Positions 16,682-26,577 are shown, counted from the stretch's first letter. The stretch is 64,000 nucleotides of DNA from Maridesulfovibrio ferrireducens (GCF_900101105.1 NZ_FNGA01000001.1:310001-374000); one strand, 5' to 3'. Notes: generated by a model not told the origin, from the letters alone. Program-made: numbers and translations.

Positions 16682-19336
16682 CTATTTCATTACACTTACG
16701 AGTCTGTCTTTCAGCTCGGTAAGCTTTTGCTTCTTATCATCAATTTCAGCAAGTCTTTCACGTTCCTGCGCTACAACCGCAGCCGGAGCGTTGTTTACAA
16801 AAGCATCATTTGAAAGCTTCTTTTCTATCACAATCAAATCTTTGTCCAGCTTGGCAAACTCTTTATCCAGTCTTGCAAGCTCGGATTCGAAGTCGACAGC
16901 ACCGGCGAGAGGGATAAATATTTCATTACCCTGAACAACTGCGGTGCCGGAAGCTTCAGGTCCGCGCATATCCGGTCCGGCTTCAACGGTCTCCAGACGG
17001 GCAAGGAATTTTACAAGCTCAGCGTTATCATTAATAAGGCTCAAAGCTTCATCAGAGCTTGTACGCATGATCATTTCCAGTTTCTTGGAAGGTGCGATCA
17101 AAAGCTCTGTGCGGATATTACGAACACCCGAAACTATGCCCTGAAAAAGTTCCATCTGCACAACAGCATCTTTACTGCGGCAATGATCTCTTGTTTCAGG
17201 ATAAAGAACGGTTGCAATGTCTTCATTTTCAATACCGGGAAGAACAGACCAGATTTCCTGCGTTACAAACGGCATGACGGGATGCAACAGAACCATTGTC
17301 TCGGAAAGAACTGTCCACAGAACTTTCAGAGTCGGGGCTTTGCGGGATTCATCATCGCTGTAAAGGTCAGGTTTGATCATTTCAAGATACCAGTCGCAGA
17401 ACTCGTTCCAGATAAATCTGTACATGGTCTGAGCAACTTCATTGAAACGATATCCTTCGATTCCTTCACGCATGGAGTCTTTAACTTCTTCCAGACGGTG
17501 CAGAATCCATTTATTAGCAAGTCCCTGCGCATCATCAATAGAGGCTTCGGGTTTCTTGCCGTCAAAGTTCATCAGCGCAAAACGGGCTGAGTTCCAAATT
17601 TTATTTACAAAATGACGGTACCCTTCAATTCTTGATTCTGAAAGCTTGATATCGCGGCCCATGGCTGCAAAAGCTGTCAGGGTAAAGCGCAAAGCATCCG
17701 TTCCGTATTTATCACTCATTTCAAGCGGATCAATTACGTTACCGGTGGATTTACTCATTTTCTTGCCGTTTTCATCACGGACAAGAGCATGAATGTAAAC
17801 ATGCTTGAAAGGAACCTGATCCTGAAAATGAATTCCCATCATCATCATGCGTGCAACCCAGAAGAACAGAATATCAAATCCTGTGATCAGCACGGATGTG
17901 GGATAATATTTAGCGAGTTCGGGAGTATTATCAGGCCATCCCATAGTGGAAAAAGGCCAGAGTGCAGAAGAAAACCATGTATCAAGAACATCGTCTTCCT
18001 GAGTAATCTTGGAACTTCCGCATTTGGTACATTTATCTGGATCGGTCAAAGTAACGATCAGTTCGCCGCACTCTTCACAAGTCCACGCCGGAATACGATG
18101 TCCCCACCAGATCTGACGGGAAATACACCAGTCGCGGATATTGTCGAGCCAGTCATAATAAACTTTTTCCCAGTTGGGAGGGAAAATCTGAGTATCATTC
18201 GGAACGGCTGCGCGAGCTTTTTCAGCCAGAGGTTTCATGGAAACAAACCACTGCTCTGAAACATGAGGCTCAATCACAGACTTACAACGGTAACATTCAC
18301 CGACAGAATGTTCATGATCTTCAATAGAAATAAGAGAACCTTCAGCTTCGAGGTCCGCAACAATTACTTTGCGGGCTTCGTCTTTGTAGAGTCCCTGATA
18401 TTTTTCAGGAGCGTTCTCGTTAACATTTCCTGCATCATCAAATATAGCGATAACTTCAAGATTATGTTTACGCCCAAGTTCCCAGTCATTCATGTCATGA
18501 GCAGGGGTGACTTTCAGTGCGCCTGTTCCGAATTCCATATCAACATATGTATCGCCGATAATAGGAAGTTCGCGGCCTACAAGCGGAAGTATTGCAGTCT
18601 TACCGATCAAGTGGTTGAAACGTTCATCTTCGGGGTTAACGCAGATAGCGGTATCGCCGAGCATTGTTTCAGGACGGGTTGTCGCAACGATCAACTCACC
18701 GGAACCGTCAGAAAGTTTGTAACGGACATTATAAAAGTGACCCGGCTTCGGTGAATGTTCAACTTCGTCATCAGCAAGAGCAGTGTGGCAACGGTTACAC
18801 CAGTTAATGATGTAATTACCTTTGTAGATCAGCCCTTCTTCAAAAAGCTTAACAAAAACTTCACGGACGGCTTTAGCGCGCTGTTCATCAAAGGTGAAAC
18901 ATTCACGGCTCCAGTCAACAGAAGCGCCCATACGGCGAATCTGTTTGAGGATGTGTCCACCCTTCTCTTCTTTCCAGTCCCAGACCCGTTCAATAAATTT
19001 TTCACGGCCGAGGTCATCACGTGTCAGACCTTCAGTCTTAAGCTGACGCTCAACAACATTCTGAGTGGCAATACCAGCATGGTCAGTGCCTGGAACCCAC
19101 AGAACATTTTTACCCTGCTGTCTCTGATAACGGCAAAGAATATCCTGCAAAGTCAGATTGAGAGCATGCCCCATATGCAAAACGCCTGTTACGTTCGGCG
19201 GAGGAATAACTATAGAAAAAGGATCACCGTCAGCTTCGGGATCAGGAGTAAATGTTTTATTTTCTTCCCAGTGATCAAGCCATTTTTTTTCAACATCCCA
19301 AGGTTCATAACCTTTAGGCAGGTTAGATTCAGCCAT
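16682..19336 (-). CDS. valS: Valyl-tRNA synthetase
   Basis: Charges tRNA-Val. A class-I synthetase of 884 residues, typical for bacteria. The HIGH motif appears as HMGH at 54-57 within PPPNVTGVLHMGHALN; KMSKS is in NGKKMSKSTGNVIDP at about 530. The CP1 editing domain has TTRPETMLGDTA, and a zinc-like cysteine cluster occurs in CEECGEL and CTKCGSS. The C-terminal 70 residues form the Lys/Glu-rich coiled coil that grips tRNA. AGGAG precedes the ATG. It is followed by cobA-hemD. Confidence 0.97.
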   Translation of the reverse strand: MAESNLPKGYEPWDVEKKWLDHWEENKTFTPDPEADGDPFSIVIPPPNVTGVLHMGHALNLTLQDILCRYQRQQGKNVLWVPGTDHAGIATQNVVERQLKTEGLTRDDLGREKFIERVWDWKEEKGGHILKQIRRMGASVDWSRECFTFDEQRAKAVREVFVKLFEEGLIYKGNYIINWCNRCHTALADDEVEHSPKPGHFYNVRYKLSDGSGELIVATTRPETMLGDTAICVNPEDERFNHLIGKTAILPLVGRELPIIGDTYVDMEFGTGALKVTPAHDMNDWELGRKHNLEVIAIFDDAGNVNENAPEKYQGLYKDEARKVIVADLEAEGSLISIEDHEHSVGECYRCKSVIEPHVSEQWFVSMKPLAEKARAAVPNDTQIFPPNWEKVYYDWLDNIRDWCISRQIWWGHRIPAWTCEECGELIVTLTDPDKCTKCGSSKITQEDDVLDTWFSSALWPFSTMGWPDNTPELAKYYPTSVLITGFDILFFWVARMMMMGIHFQDQVPFKHVYIHALVRDENGKKMSKSTGNVIDPLEMSDKYGTDALRFTLTAFAAMGRDIKLSESRIEGYRHFVNKIWNSARFALMNFDGKKPEASIDDAQGLANKWILHRLEEVKDSMREGIEGYRFNEVAQTMYRFIWNEFCDWYLEMIKPDLYSDDESRKAPTLKVLWTVLSETMVLLHPVMPFVTQEIWSVLPGIENEDIATVLYPETRDHCRSKDAVVQMELFQGIVSGVRNIRTELLIAPSKKLEMIMRTSSDEALSLINDNAELVKFLARLETVEAGPDMRGPEASGTAVVQGNEIFIPLAGAVDFESELARLDKEFAKLDKDLIVIEKKLSNDAFVNNAPAAVVAQERERLAEIDDKKQKLTELKDRLVSVMK

Positions 19337-19530
19337 AACAGGACTCCTATATTATCTTAATTCTCAGCCTTCCGGTTTTTCGATTCGGATGCTAAGTTGT
19401 GTTCAGTAATGAAATAATTAATAAATGATGTGCATTGACAGCCTGACATTAACGTGGTTTCAACGGTCAGACTCACCGCCAATCTGTTACATTGTCAACT
19501 TGCGCTACACACTTATAGAGAGACTCGAAC

Positions 19531-20772
19531 ATGTCAAGTATCTATATACTATGGGACGACTCCCACATCTGGGGACTTCTGATCCACCGGGCACTGAAAG
19601 CATGGAACATAGACTATCAATTAGTACGTGCGCATCAAATAGCGCAGGGACTGCTTTCAAGCAAGCCCCCAAAGGCTCTCATCGTTCCGGGCGGCTGGGC
19701 AAAAGGCAAAGCCGGTAGACTCGGCGGACCCGGGATACTTGCTGTTCAGCGCTATGTAAGCGAAGGCGGAAACTACCTAGGCTTCTGCGGAGGCGCGGGC
19801 CTCGGCCTTTCCGGTGCAGGCGGACTGTGTCTCACCTGCTGGGAACGCAAAGGATTTGAAAATAGACTTCATCATTTTTTAAGCGGACATATACATTTAA
19901 GCTTAAATCAAGACCACCCGCTTGTTCCAGACTCCCTCGGTAAAGAAGCTCTTGTTCCTGTATGGTGGCCCGGACAATTTTCGCCGCAGGGGAAAAGCCC
20001 CACAACTGCGCTCGGAAGATACGGAGAACCCGGCCCGGACTTCTGGGTGGCGGATCTTTGCGTCGGTTCACTGCCTGAAGGAACTCTCAGCGACTGGGAG
20101 AATCTTTACGGGATCAGCTTAATGCCGAAGTTTTTACAAGACCGGCCCGCAGTTGTTTCCGGAGAATTCGGTAAAGGCAGATTTATTCTCAGCTATCCCC
20201 ACCTTGAAACACCGGCATCCCCGCAAGCCAACACATGGCTGTCTCATATACTGGATCAGATGCAAAATGATCCTCACACCAAAAGACCTCCGGTTCCAGC
20301 ATGGGAACTGGCTGACACTCCAGTATTATGGAACGACCCGGCACTGTCCGCCGTACGCAAATCAATGGAAACAATCATCGCTACCGGACAAGGTCATTTT
20401 CTACTCTTCTGGCGTAATCCATGGCTATTGGGATGGCGCAGAGGTATCCCGGGAGCAGCTTTAAACAGCCTTTACGCCCTGCTTTGCGAAGTCACGTCAC
20501 TTGAACCCAACGATGAAGCCCTGCAAATGTGGTCTTCCTGTAAAGATGCTTTTTTAAGAGACATGGAAATCTTTAAGAAAGGAGTTACAGGATATCTGCT
20601 AGCCGAAAGATTTGCGATGACCATGCGCAGTCTTGAACCGGATACGGTGTTCCCGAAGGGGCTGCAAGAGCAACGTAATGCTCTCTTCGGCCCTCCTCCC
20701 GGCGCAGGAGGAATGTATGCAAAACTGCTCTCCACACTGGAAGAGATTGTCTGGGTTATTCATAAAGACTAA
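19531..20772 (+). CDS. BPL_N (biotin-protein-ligase N-terminal)-like protein
   Basis: A 413-residue protein whose first 230 residues resemble the BPL_N domain, a glutamine-amidotransferase-like fold. IVPGGWAKGK (near 51-60) and YLGFCGGAGLGLSG, with a Cys in the nucleophile position, are the recognisable parts. The last 160 residues match nothing I know and look helical. It has no biotin ligase catalytic domain, so it is not BirA. A weak TTGTCA/TATAGA pair is present at 19492-19519. It stands alone between the divergent valS and the FapA gene. Its role is unknown. Confidence 0.7.
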   Translation: MSSIYILWDDSHIWGLLIHRALKAWNIDYQLVRAHQIAQGLLSSKPPKALIVPGGWAKGKAGRLGGPGILAVQRYVSEGGNYLGFCGGAGLGLSGAGGLCLTCWERKGFENRLHHFLSGHIHLSLNQDHPLVPDSLGKEALVPVWWPGQFSPQGKSPTTALGRYGEPGPDFWVADLCVGSLPEGTLSDWENLYGISLMPKFLQDRPAVVSGEFGKGRFILSYPHLETPASPQANTWLSHILDQMQNDPHTKRPPVPAWELADTPVLWNDPALSAVRKSMETIIATGQGHFLLFWRNPWLLGWRRGIPGAALNSLYALLCEVTSLEPNDEALQMWSSCKDAFLRDMEIFKKGVTGYLLAERFAMTMRSLEPDTVFPKGLQEQRNALFGPPPGAGGMYAKLLSTLEEIVWVIHKD

Positions 20773-20806
20773 TCGCAACACCTATAGAAAGAATACCTGC
20801 CTATCT

Positions 20807-20836
20807 TTGTTGAACAAACTGACAACATGATATAAT
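20807..20836 (+). promoter_or_regulatory. Sigma-70-type promoter of FapA gene
   Basis: A perfect -10 hexamer TATAAT at 20831-20836 with TTGTTG at 20807-20812, 18 bases apart. An alternative -35, TTGAAC at 20810-20815, is only 15 bases away. The ATG at 20915 lies about 70 bases past the expected start. Confidence 0.5.
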
Positions 20837-20914
20837 GTAAACTTTATTGGGATAGTATTATCAATATACTATAAACGTTGCTTATAATTTTTAATCAAAA
20901 AGAGTTTAACTGAA

Positions 20915-22864
20915 ATGGCTGACCAAGAATCCACTATAAGAGGTTCTGAACTACGCTCTTCCTCCGCAACAGAGGAAGAAGAAAGCCGTGATGCTCAGCT
21001 AGAATTCAGTATTACCGCCGACAAAATGGCGGCTTTCATCTCAAGCTATACCCCCGCGCAGGGCAACGGCGCACCTCTTTCTATCGAAGTAATGGAAAAA
21101 GAACTTGAAAAGGCTGGCTATAAAGGGCAGCTGGACCCCGACGGCGCAAGGTTCGCGCTGCAAAGAGCAAATGAAGGAAAATCCATTCTGAATGTTGCAC
21201 TTGTTCGCGGAGCATATCCGCAAGAACCTGAAGACGGAACTATTATAGGTGATGCCGATTTCAGTCTTCCTGTTTTGCCCGGTATGATTTTCGGAACACT
21301 GGTCCCTCCCGTCAAAGCTTCAAAAGGTGCCAATCTTCTTGGCGAAGAAATTCCCACAAAAAAAACCACCACTCCCGAAAATATTACAGTTGCTGCTGGT
21401 GGAGGCTGCTCTCACGACAAAGAAATAAATGCTCTTGTTTCGGATACGTATGGATTAGTGCAGATAATAGACAATCAAATTTATGTTGAGTCTCTTATTC
21501 ACGTTTCAGCAGATGCAATGCAGGTCAGAGCAACACTTTTTCCACGTGACTGCTTCGGCGCAACCATTACATTGCAACGCATAGAACCCGCTTTGCAAGC
21601 CATCGGAATTTCACGCCCGCTTCTACTGGTGGCAGGAGAATCTGCACTTAAAACAGCCAGAGAAACCGGAATTGCGCAAGAGTCCGTTATTGCAAAAGGA
21701 ACTGAACCGATTGCAGGCAAAAACGGCTGGTTTGAATATGAAAGAGAAGAAACCAAGTCTATCGGCACATCACTTGATAATGATCGTATAGATTTCAAAG
21801 AAAGGGGCACACACCCTATGGTGAACCCCGAAGATATCATAGGCAAAATTCATCCTCCTGTAGAAGGCAAGGCGGGTGAAGATGTATACGGAAGACTGAC
21901 GCCTCCTCCAGGCGGCCAGCCTTTCGAAATTAAACCGGGCGCGCACGTTGCTCCCATGCCTGACGGAATAACCTACAAGGCCTTAGCCACCGGCATGGTT
22001 CATCTGGAAAAGGGAGAACTCTCTGTAATAGATGTTCTTGTCACACAGGGAGACGTAGACTACTCCACCGGAAATATCAGACTCGAAAAAGGCTCCGTGC
22101 ATGTTACGGGATCAATCCGGGAAGGATTTGTCGTAGAGGTCCCCGGACATATTCTCGTCAAAGAATCTATTGAAGGAGCGGAAGTCAACGCCGGCGGAGA
22201 TATCGACGTTAGCGGCGGCATCATCATGGCCGGAAAAGGACATCTGAAAGCTGGTAATAACATAACAGCCCAATTCGCAGCCAATGCCCGCATTGATTGC
22301 GGAGACGGACTCACTATAGCTCATGAACTCAGTAATTGCCTTGTCCGTTGCAAAGGACCTATCACGGCTACAGCGGGTAAAGGCGTTATTCTGGGGGGGG
22401 CCATTGCTTCTGCTACGGGCATAGAAGCCAACGAACTCGGCTCTGACATTGGTGTTCAGACAGTTTTAAGTATAATATCAAGGGCGCCTGTTAACAAAGA
22501 AATGGTTAAAGAGAGAGAAGATCTTCGAGACAGATTAATGAAGATCAACACTGCAATCGGGCAGAGTTCCGACGAAGATATTCTAGCGCAAACTCCATCA
22601 GATAAAATTCAGCAAATGGAAAAAATTCTTCTTCTACGCGCCCAGATCAAACGTAAACTGAAAGATGTCCGCAACAAACTGTCTCACGATCTTGCAGATT
22701 ATTATCAATCACTGGAACGATTATCTATCAGAGCCAAAAGGGCTGTTCATCCGGGCGTGCAAATAAAAATCGGGGGCAAAGCCCTTACAGTTACCCAGCC
22801 CATGAACAGAGTTAAATTCTATTTTGATTCAACGACCAGAACGATTGCTGCTGTAAACCTTTAA
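20915..22864 (+). CDS. FapA (DUF342) polymer-forming family protein
   Basis: A 649-residue protein of the FapA/DUF342 family. The central part (about 250-520) is a right-handed beta-helix-like region with repeated Gly/Val patterns, seen in GSIREGFVVEVPGHILVKES and EVNAGGDIDVSGGIIMAG. A charged helical stretch follows at 525-605 and could be coiled coil. The N-terminal half holds the flexible DUF342 N region. Family members are linked to cell-surface polymer or flagellar/chemotaxis functions, without an agreed reaction. Its stop codon touches the stop codon of the convergent FliD-like gene with no gap. Confidence 0.82.
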   Translation: MADQESTIRGSELRSSSATEEEESRDAQLEFSITADKMAAFISSYTPAQGNGAPLSIEVMEKELEKAGYKGQLDPDGARFALQRANEGKSILNVALVRGAYPQEPEDGTIIGDADFSLPVLPGMIFGTLVPPVKASKGANLLGEEIPTKKTTTPENITVAAGGGCSHDKEINALVSDTYGLVQIIDNQIYVESLIHVSADAMQVRATLFPRDCFGATITLQRIEPALQAIGISRPLLLVAGESALKTARETGIAQESVIAKGTEPIAGKNGWFEYEREETKSIGTSLDNDRIDFKERGTHPMVNPEDIIGKIHPPVEGKAGEDVYGRLTPPPGGQPFEIKPGAHVAPMPDGITYKALATGMVHLEKGELSVIDVLVTQGDVDYSTGNIRLEKGSVHVTGSIREGFVVEVPGHILVKESIEGAEVNAGGDIDVSGGIIMAGKGHLKAGNNITAQFAANARIDCGDGLTIAHELSNCLVRCKGPITATAGKGVILGGAIASATGIEANELGSDIGVQTVLSIISRAPVNKEMVKEREDLRDRLMKINTAIGQSSDEDILAQTPSDKIQQMEKILLLRAQIKRKLKDVRNKLSHDLADYYQSLERLSIRAKRAVHPGVQIKIGGKALTVTQPMNRVKFYFDSTTRTIAAVNL

Positions 22865-24661
22865 TCACCCCTTTCGGGAAATCAATCTTCCCGTACTTTC
22901 CGGCATTTTATCAAAATCAAAACTAAGCGCTGTATCAAATGTATCGACCAACTCTCTTTTCTGTTCCAATTCCAGCTCTGTACGAGGTGAGGGTTCTGGC
23001 AACCACGGCCCGGGCAAAGAAGTTTCAGGTATCAAATAAGTGCTGACTTTATTTTTTAAGACATTCTCATTAATTTCTTCCCAGAGCGGAACCAGCCCAT
23101 TTTCCACGCCGTCTAAAAGATCGCGAACCTTTTCCGGCTCAGCGCCTATAGCAGAATAAAACACATCTGAATCGAACCAGAGAACCTTATCCTTCTCAGC
23201 TTCTCTAAGCCCCATCCATTCGTAATCAACTCGATTATCATCAATAGGCTTGCGCCACATATCTGCAAAGCCTTCTCTGAAAAGGTCTTCGGACGGCAGT
23301 ATAGTTTTACGCAAGTCATTGTAAGCATCGGTAAATGAGCCGATATTTTCTTCCATCTGAGAAACAGCATCCACCACCCGCAGAGGCAGAGTGTCGCCGA
23401 AAGACTCTTCAAGCTCAACAATAACGCGGCCATGATCGAGAGCAAATTCTCCGGGAGCGCGGGTTTCGCTAACTCCGTTAACCACCATAACCGAATCTGT
23501 GCCGGGCTGAGATGTAACATTCAGCCCCAGAACTTCCAGACCGGCGTCTGGCTCAAGAACCAGTCTTTCACCGAGTTTTGGAGATACCGCAGTTATGGAC
23601 ACAGCTTTCCCGTCGATCAGATAATAATCATCTCCGGTGTATACAGGGGATGGAAGCTTTGTATCGATAACTTCAGCCGTAATCTTTTCGGATGTTCCAC
23701 CGGCTGCGCTTTGAATACTGCCTAAAACAACCTCCCATGTGTCGCCTTCTTCAACACTGAAATCAAGCGTTCCTGATTCTTCTCCTATGGAATAACCTAT
23801 GGAGTGAGAACCGATCGCCAATGTCGATACTGCATTAACGTCAAAGCCCTTGCTCACAAATTCCGAGACAGATCCAGCCATTGTGCCGGATAAATCGTAA
23901 CGTCCTTCTTTTGCTGACCCAATAGGCAACAACGTGCCATCAAGCTTGAGGTGGGAGATAAGGTGTCCGCTGGTATCGCTGAATGAAAGCTGGCTGTTAA
24001 TTTCACTTTCAGTGCTGCCGTCATAACCGCCGACGATATTACTGTTATTGTTGCTGTAGGCGGTATTCACAGAGAAGGCCAAAGATGAGCCGACTCCAAG
24101 CAGATCGTCAAGATTTGCTCCCGGAACATTTTGAGTAAATTTGCGAGCCTGAACAGGAAGAGTGCTTTCGTTTACCGCGTCACGGACGGCTTCAAGAACT
24201 GCGTCATTATCCATCCCGCTTTCAACGGTAATGTTCAGCTCCTTGGTTGCGGAGCCGTATGACATATCAAACTTATATATTCCCGGATCAAGAGACGTTC
24301 GGGAACCTCCCGTAAAACCACGGGAATACGTGCGGTAATAACGGGCAAACTCATTTTTAGGAGTTACAGAAGCTGAAATTTTATTATCAAGGAAAGGATC
24401 ATTTACAACCAGACGGGCATCATTCAAACCAAAGCCATCATCAGACCAGCGAAATTTACCAAGGGACTCGCTTAAACTTTTGATGCGGCTTTGCACTTCC
24501 ATGACTGTGGAACTGCCGGTTGATTCATATTTATTTTTAAGCGCAGCGCGAGAGAACCTGTCATCCCAATAAGAACTTATTAATGTTCTTTGTGGAGATT
24601 CAACAGTCTCAGTCTGTCCCGTCAATACGAGATTCGTTCCGTCCAGATTCAGGTCCGCCAC
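22865..24661 (-). CDS. FliD-related (flagellar cap-like) protein
   Basis: A 598-residue protein starting at GTG, with GGGGAG six bases upstream. The C-terminal part from about residue 430 (MEENIGSFTDAYNDLRKTI, then a later LWFDSDVFYSAIGAEPEKV) matches the FliD C-terminal pattern, where the filament cap binds. The N-terminal 180 residues lack the usual cap-forming FliD motif; the middle has Ser/Gly/Asn-rich repeats typical of exported flagellar components. It overlaps truA by 53 bases, so it is translationally linked to it. It may be a second cap or hook-associated protein; a true FliD would be needed elsewhere in the genome. Confidence 0.62.
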   Translation of the reverse strand: MADLNLDGTNLVLTGQTETVESPQRTLISSYWDDRFSRAALKNKYESTGSSTVMEVQSRIKSLSESLGKFRWSDDGFGLNDARLVVNDPFLDNKISASVTPKNEFARYYRTYSRGFTGGSRTSLDPGIYKFDMSYGSATKELNITVESGMDNDAVLEAVRDAVNESTLPVQARKFTQNVPGANLDDLLGVGSSLAFSVNTAYSNNNSNIVGGYDGSTESEINSQLSFSDTSGHLISHLKLDGTLLPIGSAKEGRYDLSGTMAGSVSEFVSKGFDVNAVSTLAIGSHSIGYSIGEESGTLDFSVEEGDTWEVVLGSIQSAAGGTSEKITAEVIDTKLPSPVYTGDDYYLIDGKAVSITAVSPKLGERLVLEPDAGLEVLGLNVTSQPGTDSVMVVNGVSETRAPGEFALDHGRVIVELEESFGDTLPLRVVDAVSQMEENIGSFTDAYNDLRKTILPSEDLFREGFADMWRKPIDDNRVDYEWMGLREAEKDKVLWFDSDVFYSAIGAEPEKVRDLLDGVENGLVPLWEEINENVLKNKVSTYLIPETSLPGPWLPEPSPRTELELEQKRELVDTFDTALSFDFDKMPESTGRLISRKG

Positions 24662-25412
24662 TCTTCGGCTCCCCGTAATACACGTGAGAAAGACACAACC
24701 CCTGCGGAGGAGCTGTGGCCGGTGCTAAAGTTCTATCTTTCGCCTCTAACACTGATCGGACAAAACCCGGCTCAGCTTTACCCCGGCCTATATCCACGAG
24801 GCAGCCCACCATGTTGCGCACCATCTGTTTTAAAAAGCCTGTCCCGCACACCTGCAACTTAATTTCATGCTCGTTTTCACCGGGAAGGCGGACAAATTCA
24901 AGAATGGTTCTGATCGTATTCTTCACCGGAGTTCCGACATTCTGAAAAGAAGCAAAATCGTGTTCACCAAGAAAATATTTCATGGCTGTATCAAGAGCAT
25001 CAATATCAAGCGGACCGCATCCCCACACATAATTTCGACGACATGGGAACAAAAATTTATTTTCCAGCCAAAGAGTATAAACATATGTTTTACGAATTGA
25101 ACTGAACTGAGCGTGAAAAGATTCATCGACATAAGCCACATCAAGGACTGTCACGTCGTCCGGCATAATAGCATTCAAAGCCCGCTGCCACGGGACTTCA
25201 GCCCTGCTTTCAGGCAACGTAAAATGAACGACCTGCCCCAGAGCATGAACACCGCTGTCAGTGCGACCTGATCCGTAGACTCGTACAGGAGCACCGGTTA
25301 TCCGCGAAATGGCTTTCTCAAGCTCATTTTGAACAGTCCGTACTCCCGGCTGAATTTGCCAGCCGCAAAACTTAGTACCATCGTAAGCAATAGTTATTTT
25401 GATTCTTTTCAA
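24609..25412 (-). CDS. truA: tRNA pseudouridine(38-40) synthase
   Basis: Makes pseudouridine at positions 38-40 of tRNA anticodon stems. The catalytic Asp lies in YGSGRTDSGVHALGQV near residue 52, and the late motif FLKQMVRNMVGCLVDIG is present. Length (267) is typical. The start is a TTG at 25412 because MKRIKITIAYDGTKFCGWQ is the family's standard N-terminus and no ATG lies nearby; the ribosome site is weak. It precedes the FliD-like gene and follows a hairpin after the MotE-like gene. Confidence 0.94.
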   Translation of the reverse strand: MKRIKITIAYDGTKFCGWQIQPGVRTVQNELEKAISRITGAPVRVYGSGRTDSGVHALGQVVHFTLPESRAEVPWQRALNAIMPDDVTVLDVAYVDESFHAQFSSIRKTYVYTLWLENKFLFPCRRNYVWGCGPLDIDALDTAMKYFLGEHDFASFQNVGTPVKNTIRTILEFVRLPGENEHEIKLQVCGTGFLKQMVRNMVGCLVDIGRGKAEPGFVRSVLEAKDRTLAPATAPPQGLCLSHVYYGEPKSGGPESGRNESRIDGTD

Positions 25413-25450
25413 TTTTAAACCGATTAAGCCCTTATCTATGCAAATATTAA

Positions 25451-25479
25451 TGCTCCAGCCGCAAAATACAGCTGGAGCA
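25451..25479 (-). terminator. Hairpin after MotE-like gene
   Basis: A nine-base perfect stem TGCTCCAGC/GCTGGAGCA with an eleven-base loop lies 35 bases past the MotE-like stop. On the minus strand the following bases are TTAATATTTG, a poor U-run, so termination may be partial. Confidence 0.5.
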
Positions 25480-25513
25480 ATTATTAAAAACTTATTTATA
25501 AAACTTCAGACTG

Positions 25514-26155
25514 CTAATTTCCAAGAGGAACCTGAAGCTTGGTCAACTCTTCGGAAAGAGTCGCAGCTTTCTTCGGTGCAACAAATCCGAGGATTTCACC
25601 GGCATTACGTCCCCGCATGCCAGACAAAATCTTGACAGCCAAGCGTGTATCCAGTGATTCAATAACCAGAGCCGCACTTTTAGGCTTCATAGCTGTATAT
25701 ACACCGACCAGATGTTTAATCTTCTGATCTTTGAGAACATCAGCATCAGCAAGCATTTTCTTAAGACGAGTTTCAAGACTGTTAAGTTCAGCAAGTTTTT
25801 TATCTAAATTCTTTTCAAGAGTACGAAGAGATCTCTCTTTACGAGCCAACTCGTCCTCTTTGCTCTTAAGAGCCTTCCAGTCGGCTTCCGGCATCCTTTC
25901 AGGACGTTTATCCACTTTGGAAGCCGATTCAGCAGCAGGCTTGTCTTTAGCCTCTGCAGCAATGGCTTCCGGGGCAGAAACTGCGTCACGCACCACACTG
26001 CTTTCAATTACGGCTTCAACCACATTTTTAGCGGGAGTTTCCAAATCAAAACCTAAAGCACCTATAAGAGAAAGCTTTAAAAAAGCTAATAAAACCAAGC
26101 ATACAAGAATCTTAGAAAGTCTTAGACTTGAACCGAAGCGTTGCCATTTCGTCAT
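25514..26155 (-). CDS. MotE-like flagellar protein (MgtE-N-like)
   Basis: A protein of 213 residues (224 if the ATG at 26188 is used) with one membrane helix near the N-terminus (SKILVCLVLLAFLKLSLIGA), a long Lys/Glu coiled coil at about 95-160, and a C-terminal alpha-helical domain ending LSGMRGRNAGEILGFVAPKKA, which resembles the MgtE N-terminal fold of MotE. MotE-type proteins act as chaperones for the flagellar motor. It overlaps the 3' end of fliJ, supporting coupled translation. The start is uncertain between the two ATGs; neither has a strong ribosome site. Confidence 0.72.
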   Translation of the reverse strand: MTKWQRFGSSLRLSKILVCLVLLAFLKLSLIGALGFDLETPAKNVVEAVIESSVVRDAVSAPEAIAAEAKDKPAAESASKVDKRPERMPEADWKALKSKEDELARKERSLRTLEKNLDKKLAELNSLETRLKKMLADADVLKDQKIKHLVGVYTAMKPKSAALVIESLDTRLAVKILSGMRGRNAGEILGFVAPKKAATLSEELTKLQVPLGN

Positions 26156-26549
26156 ACTCTTTCTGCTCTTTAAGATTTTCTTCTTCATAGTATTTTTTCG
26201 CCTGATTCTCTTTGAGTTTTTCCAGCAACTTACGGTCTTTTGACTTTTGAACAGCTTCTGTACGGCATTTTTGCAAGTTAAGGGCCAATTGCTTAAAACG
26301 ATTTTGTGCCGAATACAGATCTTTAGTCAAAGCATCATCATACTGCCGCCACAGCCACAAATTATCTGCGGAGAGCTTCTCGTATTCTTTTTTCTGATGA
26401 TTTATCTTTTTTTCTTCGATTTCGAAGACGACTTTTTTTTGTTCGGTGTGCAGTTTATGAGCTTCGGCTAAAGCCAAACGAGCCTGTTCCTCGATTTGCT
26501 TTCTAAAATCGAGAACTTTTTCAAGCTTAAAAACATAAGGCTTCGCCAT
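26112..26549 (-). CDS. fliJ: Flagellar export chaperone FliJ
   Basis: A 145-residue, almost fully helical, highly charged protein beginning PYVFKLEKVLDFRKQIEEQARLA, a pattern typical of FliJ; FliJ stimulates the FliI export ATPase and escorts empty chaperones. The remaining length is coiled coil. Other flagellar export genes (fliF-fliI) are not adjacent here. It overlaps the following MotE-like gene, a pairing common in deltaproteobacteria. Confidence 0.82.
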   Translation of the reverse strand: MAKPYVFKLEKVLDFRKQIEEQARLALAEAHKLHTEQKKVVFEIEEKKINHQKKEYEKLSADNLWLWRQYDDALTKDLYSAQNRFKQLALNLQKCRTEAVQKSKDRKLLEKLKENQAKKYYEEENLKEQKEYDEMATLRFKSKTF

Positions 26550-26577
26550 TATAGATAATTACCCCAACTAGGCAGGA

